Below, piece by piece: positions 28,448 to 37,462 of a stretch of 64,000 nt of DNA. Made by a program: the position numbers and the translations under genes. The notes under the pieces were generated by a model. It did no database searches, was not told the DNA's origin, and was given only the letters and a program-made list of their open reading frames with translations. The stretch is from Sphingomonas sp. UV9 (GTDB lineage: Bacteria; Pseudomonadota; Alphaproteobacteria; Sphingomonadales; Sphingomonadaceae). The stretch spans positions 1,068,784 through 1,132,783 of the forward strand of contig NZ_SCIN01000001.1 in the NCBI RefSeq assembly GCF_004101245.1, read 5' to 3'. Position 1 is the stretch's first letter; each line of letters opens with the position of its first letter.

Positions 28448-30310
28448 ATGGCCCTGACCCCGCAATTTCTGGACGAGCTGCGCGGCCGCACATCGCTGTC
28501 GGCGCTGGTCGGCAAGACCACCAAGCTCACCAAGGCCGGGCGCGAGCATAAGGGCTGCTGCCCGTTCCATAACGAGAAGACGCCGTCGTTCTACGTCAAC
28601 GACGACAAGGGCTTCTACCACTGCTTCGGCTGCTCCGCCCACGGCGACGCGATCAAGTGGATGACCGACCAGCGCGGCCTGCCGTTCATGGATGCGGTCA
28701 AGGAACTCGCCCAGGCGGCCGGGATGGACATGCCCGCGATGGACCGCCAGTCCGCCGCCAAGGCCGAACGCGCCAAGGGCCTGCACGAGGTCATGTCTGA
28801 CGCCGCCGACTGGTTCACCGAACAACTCAACGGCCTCCCCGGCGCCGACGCCCGCGCCCTGCTAGACCGCCGCGGCATCACGCCCGACACCGCCCGCGCG
28901 TTCGGCATGGGGTTCGCCCCCGACAGCCGCGGCAAGCTCAAGACCGCGCTGAAAACCTACGGCGACCAGCTGCTGGTCGAGTCCGGCATGCTCATCAACG
29001 TCGAGGGCAAGGACCCGTACGACCGGTTCCGCGGCCGACTGATGATCCCGATCCGCGATCCGCGCGGCCGGACGATCGCGTTCGGCGGGCGCGTGCTCGA
29101 CGGCGGCGAGCCCAAATATCTCAACTCCCCCGACACGCCGCTCTTCGACAAGGGCCGCACGCTCTATAATCTGGACAAGGCCGCCCCCGCCTCGCGCAAA
29201 TCCGGCCGCGTCCTCGTGGTCGAAGGCTATATGGACGTCATAGCCCTCGCCCAGGCCGGGTTCGGCGAAGCGGTCGCCCCGCTCGGCACCGCGCTCACCG
29301 AAGCGCAGCTCGAGCGGCTGTGGCGGATGGTCGACGTGCCGTTGCTCTGCTTCGACGGCGACAGCGCAGGCCAGAAGGCCGCCCTCCGCGCCGCCCACCG
29401 CGCACTCCCCCTGCTCGCCCCCGGCCGCAGCCTCGCCTTCGTGACGCTCCCGCAAGGCCAGGATCCCGACGATCTCGTCCGCTCGGGCGGCCCCGGGGCG
29501 TTCGAGGCGCTGCTGCAAAAACCCGAACCGCTCGTCGAGCGCCTCTGGGCGTCCGAAGTCGCCGCCGAGGCACTCGACACCCCCGAACAGCGCGCCGGCC
29601 TCAAGCGCCGCCTGCACGAGCTTGCCGAAGGGATCGCCGACGCATCGGTGAAGCAGGAATACCAGTCCGAGTTCAAGGACCGCTTCTACAAGCACTTCAA
29701 ACCCGTCCGCGCGCCCTTCGTCCCCCGCGGCGAACGCCCCAAAGGCGGCTGGAAGCCCCCCCTCGCCCCCGTCACCGAGGATGCGAAGGCGTTTCTCGCC
29801 ACCGGAATCGACCGCGTGCTCGCCAAGGCAGTGCTCGCCGGGCTGATCCGCCATCCCGTTGAAATCGCCCGCCACATGGAGGTGCTGGGCTCGCTACAAA
29901 TGATCGACGGCGCACTAGGTCGGCTGTTCGAGGCGGTCGTGGATGTTGCACTTGAGGACCAGAAGCTTGATAGCGGGCGACTTCTCACCATATTGGCGAG
30001 GTCCGGTTTCAATTCAGTCGCGAGTGATCTGTTGCGAGCCGATACGATGCCCTACTCGTTCACGCAGACCACGGCCGATCCCGACCGCGTCCGCGCCGAC
30101 CTCGACGAGGCGATCGCGATCATGGTCGCCCGTCCCGAGGTCGATGCGGCGCTGAAACAGGCGACCGCGGCGATGCAGACGCACTTCACCGAAGAGGCGT
30201 TCGAACGACAAGTGGCTATGGTAAGAGAGAAACAGGCGTTGGAAGTCCGACTTGCAAATCTTGTACAGTCGAACGAAGACGCCCGAGCGTTGGGTACCGA
30301 GGGCGATTGA
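28448..30310 (+). CDS. dnaG: DNA primase
   Basis: A 620-residue primase that makes RNA primers at the replication fork. The N-terminal zinc ribbon has Cys38, His41, Cys59 and Cys62 in the CHC2 order. The catalytic core holds the EGYMD motif near residue 258 and [10 protein letters not shown] near residue 300, the TOPRIM metal-binding acids. A C-terminal helicase-binding region follows. The stop TGA shares one base with the rpoD ATG. From about 29900 onward codon use becomes noticeably less GC-rich than in the core, while the frame stays open. Part of the classic macromolecular synthesis operon. Confidence 0.97.
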   Translation: MALTPQFLDELRGRTSLSALVGKTTKLTKAGREHKGCCPFHNEKTPSFYVNDDKGFYHCFGCSAHGDAIKWMTDQRGLPFMDAVKELAQAAGMDMPAMDRQSAAKAERAKGLHEVMSDAADWFTEQLNGLPGADARALLDRRGITPDTARAFGMGFAPDSRGKLKTALKTYGDQLLVESGMLINVEGKDPYDRFRGRLMIPIRDPRGRTIAFGGRVLDGGEPKYLNSPDTPLFDKGRTLYNLDKAAPASRKSGRVLVVEGYMDVIALAQAGFGEAVAPLGTALTEAQLERLWRMVDVPLLCFDGDSAGQKAALRAAHRALPLLAPGRSLAFVTLPQGQDPDDLVRSGGPGAFEALLQKPEPLVERLWASEVAAEALDTPEQRAGLKRRLHELAEGIADASVKQEYQSEFKDRFYKHFKPVRAPFVPRGERPKGGWKPPLAPVTEDAKAFLATGIDRVLAKAVLAGLIRHPVEIARHMEVLGSLQMIDGALGRLFEAVVDVALEDQKLDSGRLLTILARSGFNSVASDLLRADTMPYSFTQTTADPDRVRADLDEAIAIMVARPEVDAALKQATAAMQTHFTEEAFERQVAMVREKQALEVRLANLVQSNEDARALGTEGD

Positions 30311-32343
30311 TGGCTAAGGCGAACATGGCGGAACCCGCCGAGACGAACGACACCGGCGATGCGCCGCTGATCGACATGAACGATGCGTCGATCAAGAAGG
30401 TCATCGCGCGCGCCAAGAAGCGCGGCTACATCACCTATGAGCAGCTCAACGAAGCGCTGCCGCAGGGCGAGATGTCGTCCGACCAGATCGAGGACATCAG
30501 CGCCGCGCTGAGCGAGATGGGCATCAACATCGTCGAGAACGACGAAGCCGGCGAGGACGGCGAGACCGAGCCCGCCAAGGACGACGAGGACGAGCCGGAG
30601 GCCGCCGACGCGGATGCCGACGCGGGCCCCGCGATCGAGAAGAAGAAAGAGACGATCGATCGCACCGACGATCCGGTCCGCATGTACCTGCGCGAGATGG
30701 GCGCGGTCGAGCTGCTCAGCCGCGAGGGCGAGATCGCCATCGCCAAGCGGATCGAGGCGGGTCGCGACACCATGATCCTCGGCCTGTGCGAATCGCCGAT
30801 CACCTTCAACGCGATCATCGACTGGTCGACCGCGCTCAACGAGGGCACGATGCAGCTGCGCGAGATCATGGATCTCGACGCGATGCTGTCGAAGGACCCC
30901 GCGCCGGAAGCCATGGCCGACGACGCCGAAGCCGACGACGGCGAGATCAGCGAAAAGAACGCCGGCCCCTCGTTCAAGGAAGAGGCCGAGCCCGAAGAGC
31001 CGTCGGTCGACGAGGACGAGGAGGGTGACGGCGAACGCCGCGGCCCCCGTGCGTCCGACGACGAGGAGGAGGACAACACCCTCAGCCTCGCGCAGATGGA
31101 AGAGCAGCTGAAACCGATCGCGCTCGAGCGTTTCGCCAGCATCACCGCGCTCTACAAGAAGTTCAGCAAGATCCAGCAGAGCCGCGTCGACGCGATGGGC
31201 ATCGGTGGCGAATTCTCGGCCGCCGACGAGCGCAAATACCAGAAGCTGCGCGAGGAACTCACGGCGGAGGTCGAGAGCGTCCAGTTCCACAACGCCAAGA
31301 TCGAATATCTCGTCGATCAGCTCTATGCCTATAACCGCCGCCTCACCGCTTTGGGCGGCCAGATGCTGCGCCTCGCCGAGCGCCACAAGGTGCCGCGCAA
31401 GGACTTCCTCGATCGCTATATCGGTCACGAGATCGACGAGAACTGGCTGGCGACGGTCAACAAGGTCGACAAGAAGTGGACCGCGTTCGTCGCCAACGAG
31501 AGCGACGCGGTCGAGCGCATCCGCGCCGAGATCGCCGACATCACGCAGCAGACCGGCATGGCCCTCGTCGAGTTCCGCCGCCTCGTCAACATGGTCCAGA
31601 AGGGCGAGCGCGAGGCGCGTATCGCCAAGAAGGAAATGGTCGAGGCCAACCTGCGTCTCGTGATCTCGATCGCCAAGAAATACACGAACCGCGGTCTGCA
31701 GTTCCTGGATCTCATCCAGGAGGGCAATATCGGCCTGATGAAGGCGGTCGACAAGTTCGAGTATCGCCGCGGCTACAAGTTCAGCACCTATGCGACCTGG
31801 TGGATCCGCCAGGCTATTACCCGCTCGATCGCCGACCAGGCCCGCACGATCCGCATCCCGGTCCACATGATCGAGACGATCAACAAGCTGGTCCGCACCA
31901 GCCGCCAGTTCCTCCACGAGCAGGGCCGCGAGCCCACGCCCGAGGAAATGGCCGAGCGCCTCTCCATGCCCTTGGAGAAGGTGCGCAAGGTGATGAAGAT
32001 CGCCAAGGAGCCGATCAGCCTCGAAACGCCGATCGGCGACGAGGAGGATTCGCATCTCGGCGACTTCATCGAGGACAAGAACGCGATCATCCCGGTCGAT
32101 GCCGCGATCCAGGCGAACCTCAAGGAAACCGTCACGCGCGTTCTGGCGTCGCTGACCCCGCGTGAGGAACGCGTGCTGCGCATGCGCTTCGGCATCGGCA
32201 TGAACACCGATCACACGCTCGAGGAAGTCGGCCAGCAGTTCTCGGTCACCCGAGAACGCATCCGCCAGATCGAGGCGAAGGCGCTGCGTAAACTCAAACA
32301 CCCCTCACGCTCGCGGAAAATGCGCAGCTTCCTGGACCAGTAA
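30310..32343 (+). CDS. rpoD: RNA polymerase sigma-70 factor (primary sigma)
   Basis: A 677-residue primary sigma factor. Region 1.1 is near the N-terminus and a long acidic non-conserved insert occupies about residues 70-120 and 195-260. Region 2 ([20 protein letters not shown], then [11 protein letters not shown] for promoter melting) and region 4 with [17 protein letters not shown] near the end are intact. The start ATG overlaps the dnaG stop; a TTG at 30307 is also in frame. The last 154 bases have a diverged second copy at 33751-33897, after the crtZ-crtW genes. That copy is followed by a good terminator; none is seen directly after this stop. Confidence 0.98.
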   Translation: MAKANMAEPAETNDTGDAPLIDMNDASIKKVIARAKKRGYITYEQLNEALPQGEMSSDQIEDISAALSEMGINIVENDEAGEDGETEPAKDDEDEPEAADADADAGPAIEKKKETIDRTDDPVRMYLREMGAVELLSREGEIAIAKRIEAGRDTMILGLCESPITFNAIIDWSTALNEGTMQLREIMDLDAMLSKDPAPEAMADDAEADDGEISEKNAGPSFKEEAEPEEPSVDEDEEGDGERRGPRASDDEEEDNTLSLAQMEEQLKPIALERFASITALYKKFSKIQQSRVDAMGIGGEFSAADERKYQKLREELTAEVESVQFHNAKIEYLVDQLYAYNRRLTALGGQMLRLAERHKVPRKDFLDRYIGHEIDENWLATVNKVDKKWTAFVANESDAVERIRAEIADITQQTGMALVEFRRLVNMVQKGEREARIAKKEMVEANLRLVISIAKKYTNRGLQFLDLIQEGNIGLMKAVDKFEYRRGYKFSTYATWWIRQAITRSIADQARTIRIPVHMIETINKLVRTSRQFLHEQGREPTPEEMAERLSMPLEKVRKVMKIAKEPISLETPIGDEEDSHLGDFIEDKNAIIPVDAAIQANLKETVTRVLASLTPREERVLRMRFGIGMNTDHTLEEVGQQFSVTRERIRQIEAKALRKLKHPSRSRKMRSFLDQ

Positions 32344-32379
32344 CGCCCCGAAACCCCTTATGCGACGACGGAATATTCG

Positions 32380-32949
32380 ATGATCTGGTACGAGAAAATC
32401 GCAATCGTCGTCGCCATGGTGCTCTTCATGGAATGCTTCGCCTGGGCGGCGCATCGCTATGTCATGCATGGCTGGGGATGGGGCTGGCACAAGTCGCATC
32501 ACGAACCGCACGAGGGGTGGTTCGAGAAGAACGACCTCTACGCGATCACCTTCGCGGTGATCGTCGTCGCGCTGTTCGTGGTCGGCATGTGGTACCAGTG
32601 GGTCTGGTGGGCGGCGTTCGGCATCACCGTCTATGGCGGCATCTACGCGTTCGTCCACGACATGCTGGTGCATCAGCGCGGCGGCTTCCGCTGGGTCCCC
32701 AAGCAGGGCTATTTCAAGCGCCTGCTCCAAGCCCACCGGTTGCACCATGCCGTCGAAGGCCGCGACGGCACGGTCAGCCACGGCTTCCTGTTCGCCCCGT
32801 CGCCCGCCAAGCTGAAGGCCAAGCTCGCCGCCAGCAAGGCCGCGCAGCGCTCGAACCGCCCGTCTTCCCCAGCGGTGGCCGCGAATACTGCTGCCACCAT
32901 GCCCCGCCCCCCGGTTCGCGATGCCGCGCTCGACCGCCGTGCCGTCTGA
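32380..32949 (+). CDS. crtZ: Beta-carotene hydroxylase CrtZ
   Basis: A 189-residue membrane di-iron hydroxylase that adds 3-hydroxyl groups to the beta rings of carotenoids, giving zeaxanthin or astaxanthin. The histidine clusters are complete: H25xxxxH30, H37xxH40H41, H93xxxxH98 and H119xxH122H123. Membrane segments surround them. The C-terminus has an Ala/Pro-rich tail of about 35 residues, longer than usual. It begins 36 bases after rpoD and could be read from that operon. Its 3' end abuts, or with the longer crtW start overlaps, the ketolase gene. It lies between the two rpoD 3' ends, so it is probably an acquired cassette gene. Confidence 0.93.
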   Translation: MIWYEKIAIVVAMVLFMECFAWAAHRYVMHGWGWGWHKSHHEPHEGWFEKNDLYAITFAVIVVALFVVGMWYQWVWWAAFGITVYGGIYAFVHDMLVHQRGGFRWVPKQGYFKRLLQAHRLHHAVEGRDGTVSHGFLFAPSPAKLKAKLAASKAAQRSNRPSSPAVAANTAATMPRPPVRDAALDRRAV

Positions 32950-32962
32950 CGCAGGCGCCGCT

Positions 32963-33736
32963 ATGCATGCCCCGACACATCCCGGCCGTGCGGACAGCAC
33001 CGCTGCACCGAGAATAGCAGCGCGGCCGCTGACCGGTCTGGCGATCGCCGCCGGGCTGGTTGCTTGCTGGCTGGCGATCCACATCTGGGGGATCTTCTTC
33101 TGGCACTGGAGCACCGCCACGGTGGCGCTGGCAATGCTGCTGGTCGCGATCCAGACGTGGCTGAGCACCGGCCTGTTCATCGTCGCGCACGACGCGATGC
33201 ATGGCACGCTCGCGCCCGGCCACCCCCGCCTCAACCGCGCGGTCGGCACGCTCTGTCTCGGCCTGTACGCCAGCCTGTCGTTCCGCGCACTGCTCCCCAA
33301 GCACATGGCGCATCACCGCCATGTGGGCTCCGCCGACGATCCCGATTTCAACGCCGACGATCCCCACCGGATCCTGCCATGGTTCGTGCGGTTTTTCGTC
33401 GGCTATTATACGCACGGCCAGATCGTCCGGATCACCCTGATCGCGCTGCTCTACATCTTCGCGTTCGGCGCGCCGCTCGGCAACATCGTGGTCTTCTGGG
33501 CGATCCCCGCGCTGCTGGCGCTGGGGCAATTGTTCGTGTTCGGCACCTATTTGCCGCACCGCCACGCCGACGCGCCCTTCGCCGACCATCACCGGGCGCG
33601 CAGCGCGACGCTGTCGCCGGCGCTATCGTTGCTCTCGTGCTTCCATTTTGGCGGCTATCATCACGAGCACCATCTGTACCCAGGGACCCCCTGGTGGCAG
33701 CTGCCCTCGCGACGTCCGATCGCGAGCAAGGACTGA
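32963..33736 (+). CDS. crtW: Beta-carotene ketolase CrtW
   Basis: About 257 residues; a membrane di-iron ketolase of the fatty-acid-desaturase type that adds 4-keto groups to beta rings. Histidine boxes HDAMH (residues 76-80), HMAHHRH (114-120) and HHEHH near the C-terminus, with LPHRHAD between, are all present. Four hydrophobic segments are predicted. ATG at 32963 gives normal family length; ATG at 32921 would overlap crtZ by 29 bases and add 14 residues. Neither start has a strong ribosome site. With CrtZ this allows astaxanthin-type ketocarotenoids if beta-carotene is made elsewhere. It ends 14 bases before the broken rpoD copy. Confidence 0.92.
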   Translation: MHAPTHPGRADSTAAPRIAARPLTGLAIAAGLVACWLAIHIWGIFFWHWSTATVALAMLLVAIQTWLSTGLFIVAHDAMHGTLAPGHPRLNRAVGTLCLGLYASLSFRALLPKHMAHHRHVGSADDPDFNADDPHRILPWFVRFFVGYYTHGQIVRITLIALLYIFAFGAPLGNIVVFWAIPALLALGQLFVFGTYLPHRHADAPFADHHRARSATLSPALSLLSCFHFGGYHHEHHLYPGTPWWQLPSRRPIASKD

Positions 33737-33750
33737 CCTGAAACCTATGT

Positions 33751-33897
33751 CGGCATCGGCATGAACACACGCTCGAGGACATCGGCCAGCAATTCCCGGA
33801 CACCCGCGAACGCATCCGCCAGATCGAGGCGAAGGCGCTGCGGAAGCTGAAGCATCCGAGCCGGAGCCGGAAAATGCGGAGCTTCCTCGACCAGTAA
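33751..33897 (+). pseudogene. Broken second copy of the rpoD 3' end
   Basis: Bases 33751-33897 align to 32190-32343 of rpoD with a single 7-base gap that shifts the frame. Both copies end in GACCAGTAA. My hand alignment of the in-frame part after the gap gives about 13 codons differing synonymously and 4 differing in amino acid. That pattern fits divergence as a working gene, not decay after a recent copy. There is no start codon or upstream part, so it cannot make sigma factor. It is followed by a strong terminator, as expected at a native rpoD end. Confidence 0.9.
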
Positions 33898-33926
33898 GGG
33901 TTGCGGAATTTCTGATCGAACGAACG

Positions 33927-33955
33927 GGCCGCGTTGGAAACACCGCGGCCTTTTT
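33927..33955 (+). terminator. Rho-independent terminator after the rpoD remnant
   Basis: GGCCGCG (33927-33933) pairs with CGCGGCC (33944-33950) around a 10-base loop, followed by five T residues. It ends transcription from crtW and, by position, was probably the original terminator of rpoD. Confidence 0.85.
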
Positions 33956-34038
33956 GTACCTTCGGTTTCGATATACCAGTCAACCAACGATTAACTTTGA
34001 AAATCGAGCGCAAATAAAGGTTTCAGATTTGACCGGCT

Positions 34039-34061
34039 ATGCTAGCTTTCATGCTTAGCAT
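34039..34061. promoter_or_regulatory. Dyad upstream of the AIPR gene
   Basis: ATGCTA (34039-34044) and TAGCAT (34056-34061) form a short inverted repeat ending 11 bases before the GTG start and touching the ribosome site (GGGGGC). It may be an operator or an mRNA structure; the arms are short. Confidence 0.3.
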
Positions 34062-34072
34062 GGGGGCAATCA

Positions 34073-35809
34073 GTGAATCCTGTAATCAAAGCACAAGTCG
34101 GCGATTTTGCAGCCAACGAAGATTTACAAGGCCGATCTGAAAGCGAGTTATTCGAGATCTACTCGATTTATTCAGTTTTGAGCGGTGGTCTCGGAGAAAC
34201 CATTGATCCGACCGATGCCCACCTTTCCGGTAGCGAGTTCGGAATGGATGGAGTTGCCATTCTGGTTCAGGGCAGGCTGATTTCTGATACGACTGATGCC
34301 GAGCAAGCAATTGCCGATATTAAAAACCCGATGATTGATTTTTGCTTTTTCCAGTCCAAAACTGGAACCGCATTCGACTACGGCAATATTTCTAAGTTTT
34401 TTGATTCTATCAGCGGTTTTTTTGATGGCACTATGGCGGGGGAGAGCCCGCAATTAGACGACCTCATGGCAGCTAAGGACCTACTTTACGGAAAAGCTGT
34501 AGGTCGCCGCAATCCTGGTGTTCATGCTTATTACATTTGCACCGGAAATTACGATACACCGCCGAGAATAGAAAAGTTGATTAAATCGACTCAGACACAA
34601 TGGGCCGATTTAAATATATTTGACCCAGAATCAGCGACTATACATATGGTGGGCGCCAAGGAATTACAAAAGTTCTATCGCGCCGCATCCAGTTCCGTTG
34701 AAGCAACAATTGAGTTTCCTAGAAACGTAGTACTCCCGGTCCATGGTAGCGTCGAGGAAGCCTACCTCGGCTATTTAACGGCTGAAGAAATTATCAAGAT
34801 CGTTGGCATTAAAAACGACGATGGCGATATAGTGGAGATAAACAAATCGGTATTTTTTGATAATATTAGAGATTTTGACCCTGAGTCGAAAATTAACAAA
34901 GACATATCCCAGACTCTGAAGTCAGGAGAGGGAAATGACTTTATATTTCGCAATAACGGCATCACCGTTGTTGCTAAATCGATCGATAGAACTGGCGATA
35001 GATTCAGAATTGAAGACTACCAGGTGGTAAATGGATGCCAGACCAGCAATATAATTTTTAATAATCGCGAGAGTTCAGCAGGCGTCAATATACCGTTTCG
35101 GCTTATCGGAACGAAGGACGATGACTTCATTTCCTCAATTATCGCCGGCACTAATCGCCAGAATCCTGTCAGAGAAGAACAATTTTGGGCTCTTCGCCCT
35201 TTTATGAAGAATTTCGAGGAATATTGCCAATCTCTAGACGACGACCATCGGATATTTTTCGAACGACGTGAGAATCAATTCCGTGGCCAGAAGGTCGAAA
35301 AAGCTCGAATCATCCAGCCATCAACGCTTATGAAAGCGGTCGCGGCTGCAATCTTAAATCAACCGAACCGATCCGCGCGTGACTACCGTGGGATTACTGC
35401 CGAATATCAAGACAAGCTATTTTTAGACGATCACGATGTTAGATTATATTATGCCTCCTGCTACTTGTACTACAAGCTGGACTACTTATGGCGCAATCAG
35501 AAGATTGATAGCGCGCACAAGATTTATAGATTTTATATTATGGCTGCAATTGGTAAGAAAATAATTGCTGCCGGCAATGTCTTCTCTCAGAAGAAGCAGG
35601 ATATTGAATCAGCAGCTTCGAAGATTATTGCGCTGTGCGACAACGAGCAAAAACTTAAGAGCGCTGTCGAGAAAACAGCCGCTATGTTAAATCGGCGAGT
35701 ATCAATGCTCGATGCCTCGACACGAGAAAAGCTGAGAGATACAATTCGATCAGAGAGCTTTGCAAAGTTCTTTGATACCGATCTTTCGGCCGAAAAAATA
35801 CTTGACTGA
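34073..35809 (+). CDS. AIPR family protein (abortive-infection phage-resistance type)
   Basis: A 578-residue cytoplasmic protein. The central part carries the AIPR-domain pattern: FFDNIRDF near residue 262, FIFRNNGITVVA near 290 and YQVVNGCQTSNIIFNN near 318, with a preceding N-terminal region (DGVAILVQGR, FCFFQSKTG) that looks like a nuclease-type DxnQxK fold. The latter is inference. AIPR proteins are linked by name and context to phage resistance, but their mechanism is not settled. Start is a GTG with GGGGGC 5 bases upstream. Codon use is strikingly AT-rich compared with all neighbours, indicating horizontal transfer. It stands alone between the rpoD terminator and rluE, with no methylase or integrase next to it. 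Confidence 0.82.
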   Translation: MNPVIKAQVGDFAANEDLQGRSESELFEIYSIYSVLSGGLGETIDPTDAHLSGSEFGMDGVAILVQGRLISDTTDAEQAIADIKNPMIDFCFFQSKTGTAFDYGNISKFFDSISGFFDGTMAGESPQLDDLMAAKDLLYGKAVGRRNPGVHAYYICTGNYDTPPRIEKLIKSTQTQWADLNIFDPESATIHMVGAKELQKFYRAASSSVEATIEFPRNVVLPVHGSVEEAYLGYLTAEEIIKIVGIKNDDGDIVEINKSVFFDNIRDFDPESKINKDISQTLKSGEGNDFIFRNNGITVVAKSIDRTGDRFRIEDYQVVNGCQTSNIIFNNRESSAGVNIPFRLIGTKDDDFISSIIAGTNRQNPVREEQFWALRPFMKNFEEYCQSLDDDHRIFFERRENQFRGQKVEKARIIQPSTLMKAVAAAILNQPNRSARDYRGITAEYQDKLFLDDHDVRLYYASCYLYYKLDYLWRNQKIDSAHKIYRFYIMAAIGKKIIAAGNVFSQKKQDIESAASKIIALCDNEQKLKSAVEKTAAMLNRRVSMLDASTREKLRDTIRSESFAKFFDTDLSAEKILD

Positions 35810-35956
35810 CATGTCTATCAGATAGGCAGACGAGCGAAAATCATTCCCCGCCTATTGTCGCACAGAACGCCCGAACGGTGATAATGCGGGGAACGTTTTC
35901 CAGGCAGAATGGCATCGCCGCTCGACCCTGCGGTCAGCAGGGCCCTAAAGAGGTCC

Positions 35957-36499
35957 ATGCCCCGCCTCATCCTCTTCAACAAACCCTACGACGTCCTCAG
36001 CCAGTTCACCGACGCGGGCTCGCCGACGCCGCGCGCGACGCTGTCGCAGTTCGTCGACGTACCCGGCGTCTATCCGGCGGGGCGGCTGGATCGGGACAGC
36101 GAGGGGCTGTTGCTGCTGACGGACGACGGCCGCGTCCAGGCGCGGATCGCGGACCCGCAGTTCAAGCTGCCGAAAACCTATCTCGTGCAGGTCGAGGGCG
36201 AGCCCGACCCGGCCGCGCTCGACCGGTTGCGCCACGGTGTCGTGCTGAAGGACGGCCCCACCCGCCCCGCCGACGTCGACCGGATCGACCCGCCGGACCT
36301 CTGGCCACGCGTGCCCCCGATCCGCGTGCGTGCGCGCATCCCCGATTGCTGGCTGCGCATCACGATCCGCGAAGGCCGCAACCGCCAGGTCCGCCGCATG
36401 ACCGCCGCGATTCAGCACCCCACGCTCCGCCTCGTCCGCTGGAGCATCGGCGAGTGGACCGTCGCCGACCTGGCGCCTGGCACGTGGCGCGACGCCTGA
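35957..36499 (+). CDS. rluE: 23S rRNA pseudouridine synthase, RluE/RsuA family
   Basis: A 180-residue pseudouridine synthase of the RsuA family lacking an N-terminal S4 domain, as in RluE, which modifies U2457 of 23S rRNA in Escherichia coli. The catalytic aspartate is Asp45 in GRLDRDSEGLLLLT. The other family blocks LPKTYLVQVEG and REGRNRQVRRMTAAI are intact. ATG at 35957 is chosen because RLILFNKPYDVLSQFT must be near the start; an upstream ATG at 35909 would add an unconserved leader. GC content returns to the genome norm here, marking the right edge of the AT-rich AIPR segment. Confidence 0.92.
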   Translation: MPRLILFNKPYDVLSQFTDAGSPTPRATLSQFVDVPGVYPAGRLDRDSEGLLLLTDDGRVQARIADPQFKLPKTYLVQVEGEPDPAALDRLRHGVVLKDGPTRPADVDRIDPPDLWPRVPPIRVRARIPDCWLRITIREGRNRQVRRMTAAIQHPTLRLVRWSIGEWTVADLAPGTWRDA

Positions 36500-36522
36500 A
36501 GGTGGCTTAACGCCCACACCCA

Positions 36523-36605
36523 CGTCATCCTCACGAACGTCAGGACCCAGGGTCACGAACGCGGCGTTGCCTGGCTCTGGGTCCTGACGTTCGTCAGGAT
36601 GACGG
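36523..36605. repeat. Inverted repeat, family D
   Basis: Arms 36523-36552 (GTCATCCTCACGAACGTCAG, then GACCCAG) and 36575-36605 pair almost fully. Same family as 17654-17739, with the GTCATCCT end arm. Confidence 0.8.
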
Positions 36606-36631
36606 AGAAGGGTGGCGACAAACCGTCAAAA

Positions 36632-36761
36632 CTCCCTCCCCTTCAGGGGAGGGTCGGGGTGGGGAGCGCCGCACACGCGCCCTTGGAGATCGAGCCCGCC
36701 CTCACAGCGTCGCTCTACGGGGAAGCCCCCCACCCCCGCCCCCTGCCCTGAAGGGGAGGGG
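36632..36761. repeat. Inverted repeat (CTCCCCTTCAGGGGAGGG type)
   Basis: Arms 36632-36664 and 36726-36761 contain CCCCTTCAGGG and CCCTGAAGGGG followed by GGGTGGGG-like and CCCCACCCC-like runs. The arms are about 60 bases apart. Loosely related to family E. Confidence 0.7.
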
Positions 36762-36998
36762 TGAAACAAACGCTGTCCTACACGCCGGATACCGCGCAGC
36801 CTCATCCGATGTCCGCCCCCTGCCCCCGATGGACCGCAGCCTCGCCCGACCCGAAACACAGACGCGCGGGGGGATTCCGAGCGGCACGTAGCGTGAACTT
36901 CGTGAACTTCCGCGCGGCCCCCAACCCGCCGCGACTCGCCCCCCGCGCAGCCGCGTCACACCGCCCCCGACGATGGCTCGACCAAGCCCCCGGACACG

Positions 36999-37036
36999 AA
37001 AAAGGGCGCGGGGACCATCGCCCCCGCGCCCTTTTC
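36999..37036 (-). terminator. Terminator of rplS
   Basis: A 14-base perfect stem AAAAGGGCGCGGGG / CCCCGCGCCCTTTT around an 8-base loop lies 32 bases past the rplS stop. Read on the minus strand, the stem ends in T residues. It closes the ribosomal-protein transcript. Confidence 0.88.
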
Positions 37037-37067
37037 CAAACCAAACCCGGAAATCCGGGCTGCGCGA

Positions 37068-37460
37068 TTACTCGGCGGCGGCAGTGCCCTTGGCGGGGCG
37101 CATGTCGCGACGCTCGGCGATACGCGCTGCCTTGCCGGTACGGCCACGCAGGTAATACAGCTTGGCGCGACGCACGGCGCCCTTGCGGACGACTTCGATC
37201 GAATCGACGTTGGGCGAGTAGAGCGGGAAAACGCGCTCGACACCCTCGCCGAAGCTCATCTTCCGCACGGTGAAGTTCGAGCCCATGCCCTTGTTCGAGC
37301 GCGCGATGCACACGCCCTCATAGTTCTGAATACGCGTGCGCTCGCCTTCGACGACCTTCACGCCGACCTTCAGCGTATCGCCGGGGCGGAAATCGGGGAT
37401 CGTCTTGTTGGCCAGGAACTTCGCGATGTTCTCGGCTTCGATCGTCTGCAACAGGTTCAT
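37068..37460 (-). CDS. rplS: 50S ribosomal protein L19
   Basis: A 130-residue L19 protein, located at the 30S-50S interface. The conserved core is complete: [51 protein letters not shown] and [15 protein letters not shown]. The alphaproteobacterial C-terminal extension follows. It starts 2 bases after the trmD stop and should be transcribed with it. A strong terminator follows at 36999-37036. Because the normal upstream partners rimM and rpsP are separated by inserted genes, its transcription probably begins near or upstream of vapB. Confidence 0.97.
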   Translation of the reverse strand: MNLLQTIEAENIAKFLANKTIPDFRPGDTLKVGVKVVEGERTRIQNYEGVCIARSNKGMGSNFTVRKMSFGEGVERVFPLYSPNVDSIEVVRKGAVRRAKLYYLRGRTGKAARIAERRDMRPAKGTAAAE

Positions 37461-37462
37461 AG

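Larger units (their letters stand above)
36500..36998. other. Repeat-filled intergenic region between rluE and rplS
   Basis: About 500 bases between convergent genes. It holds two inverted repeats listed separately (36523-36605 and 36632-36761). The remaining stretch to 36998 is GC-rich with no credible gene or RNA recognised. Confidence 0.5.

Noticed and set aside
30052..32301. Long minus-strand open frame opposite rpoD (about 750 residues)
   Set aside because: It is the antisense shadow of a certain gene in GC-rich DNA; composition is Leu/Asp/Arg-heavy with no recognisable domain.
34073..35809. Reading the AIPR segment as part of a prophage or integrative element
   Set aside because: No integrase, phage structural gene, tRNA attachment site or flanking direct repeat was seen around this gene.
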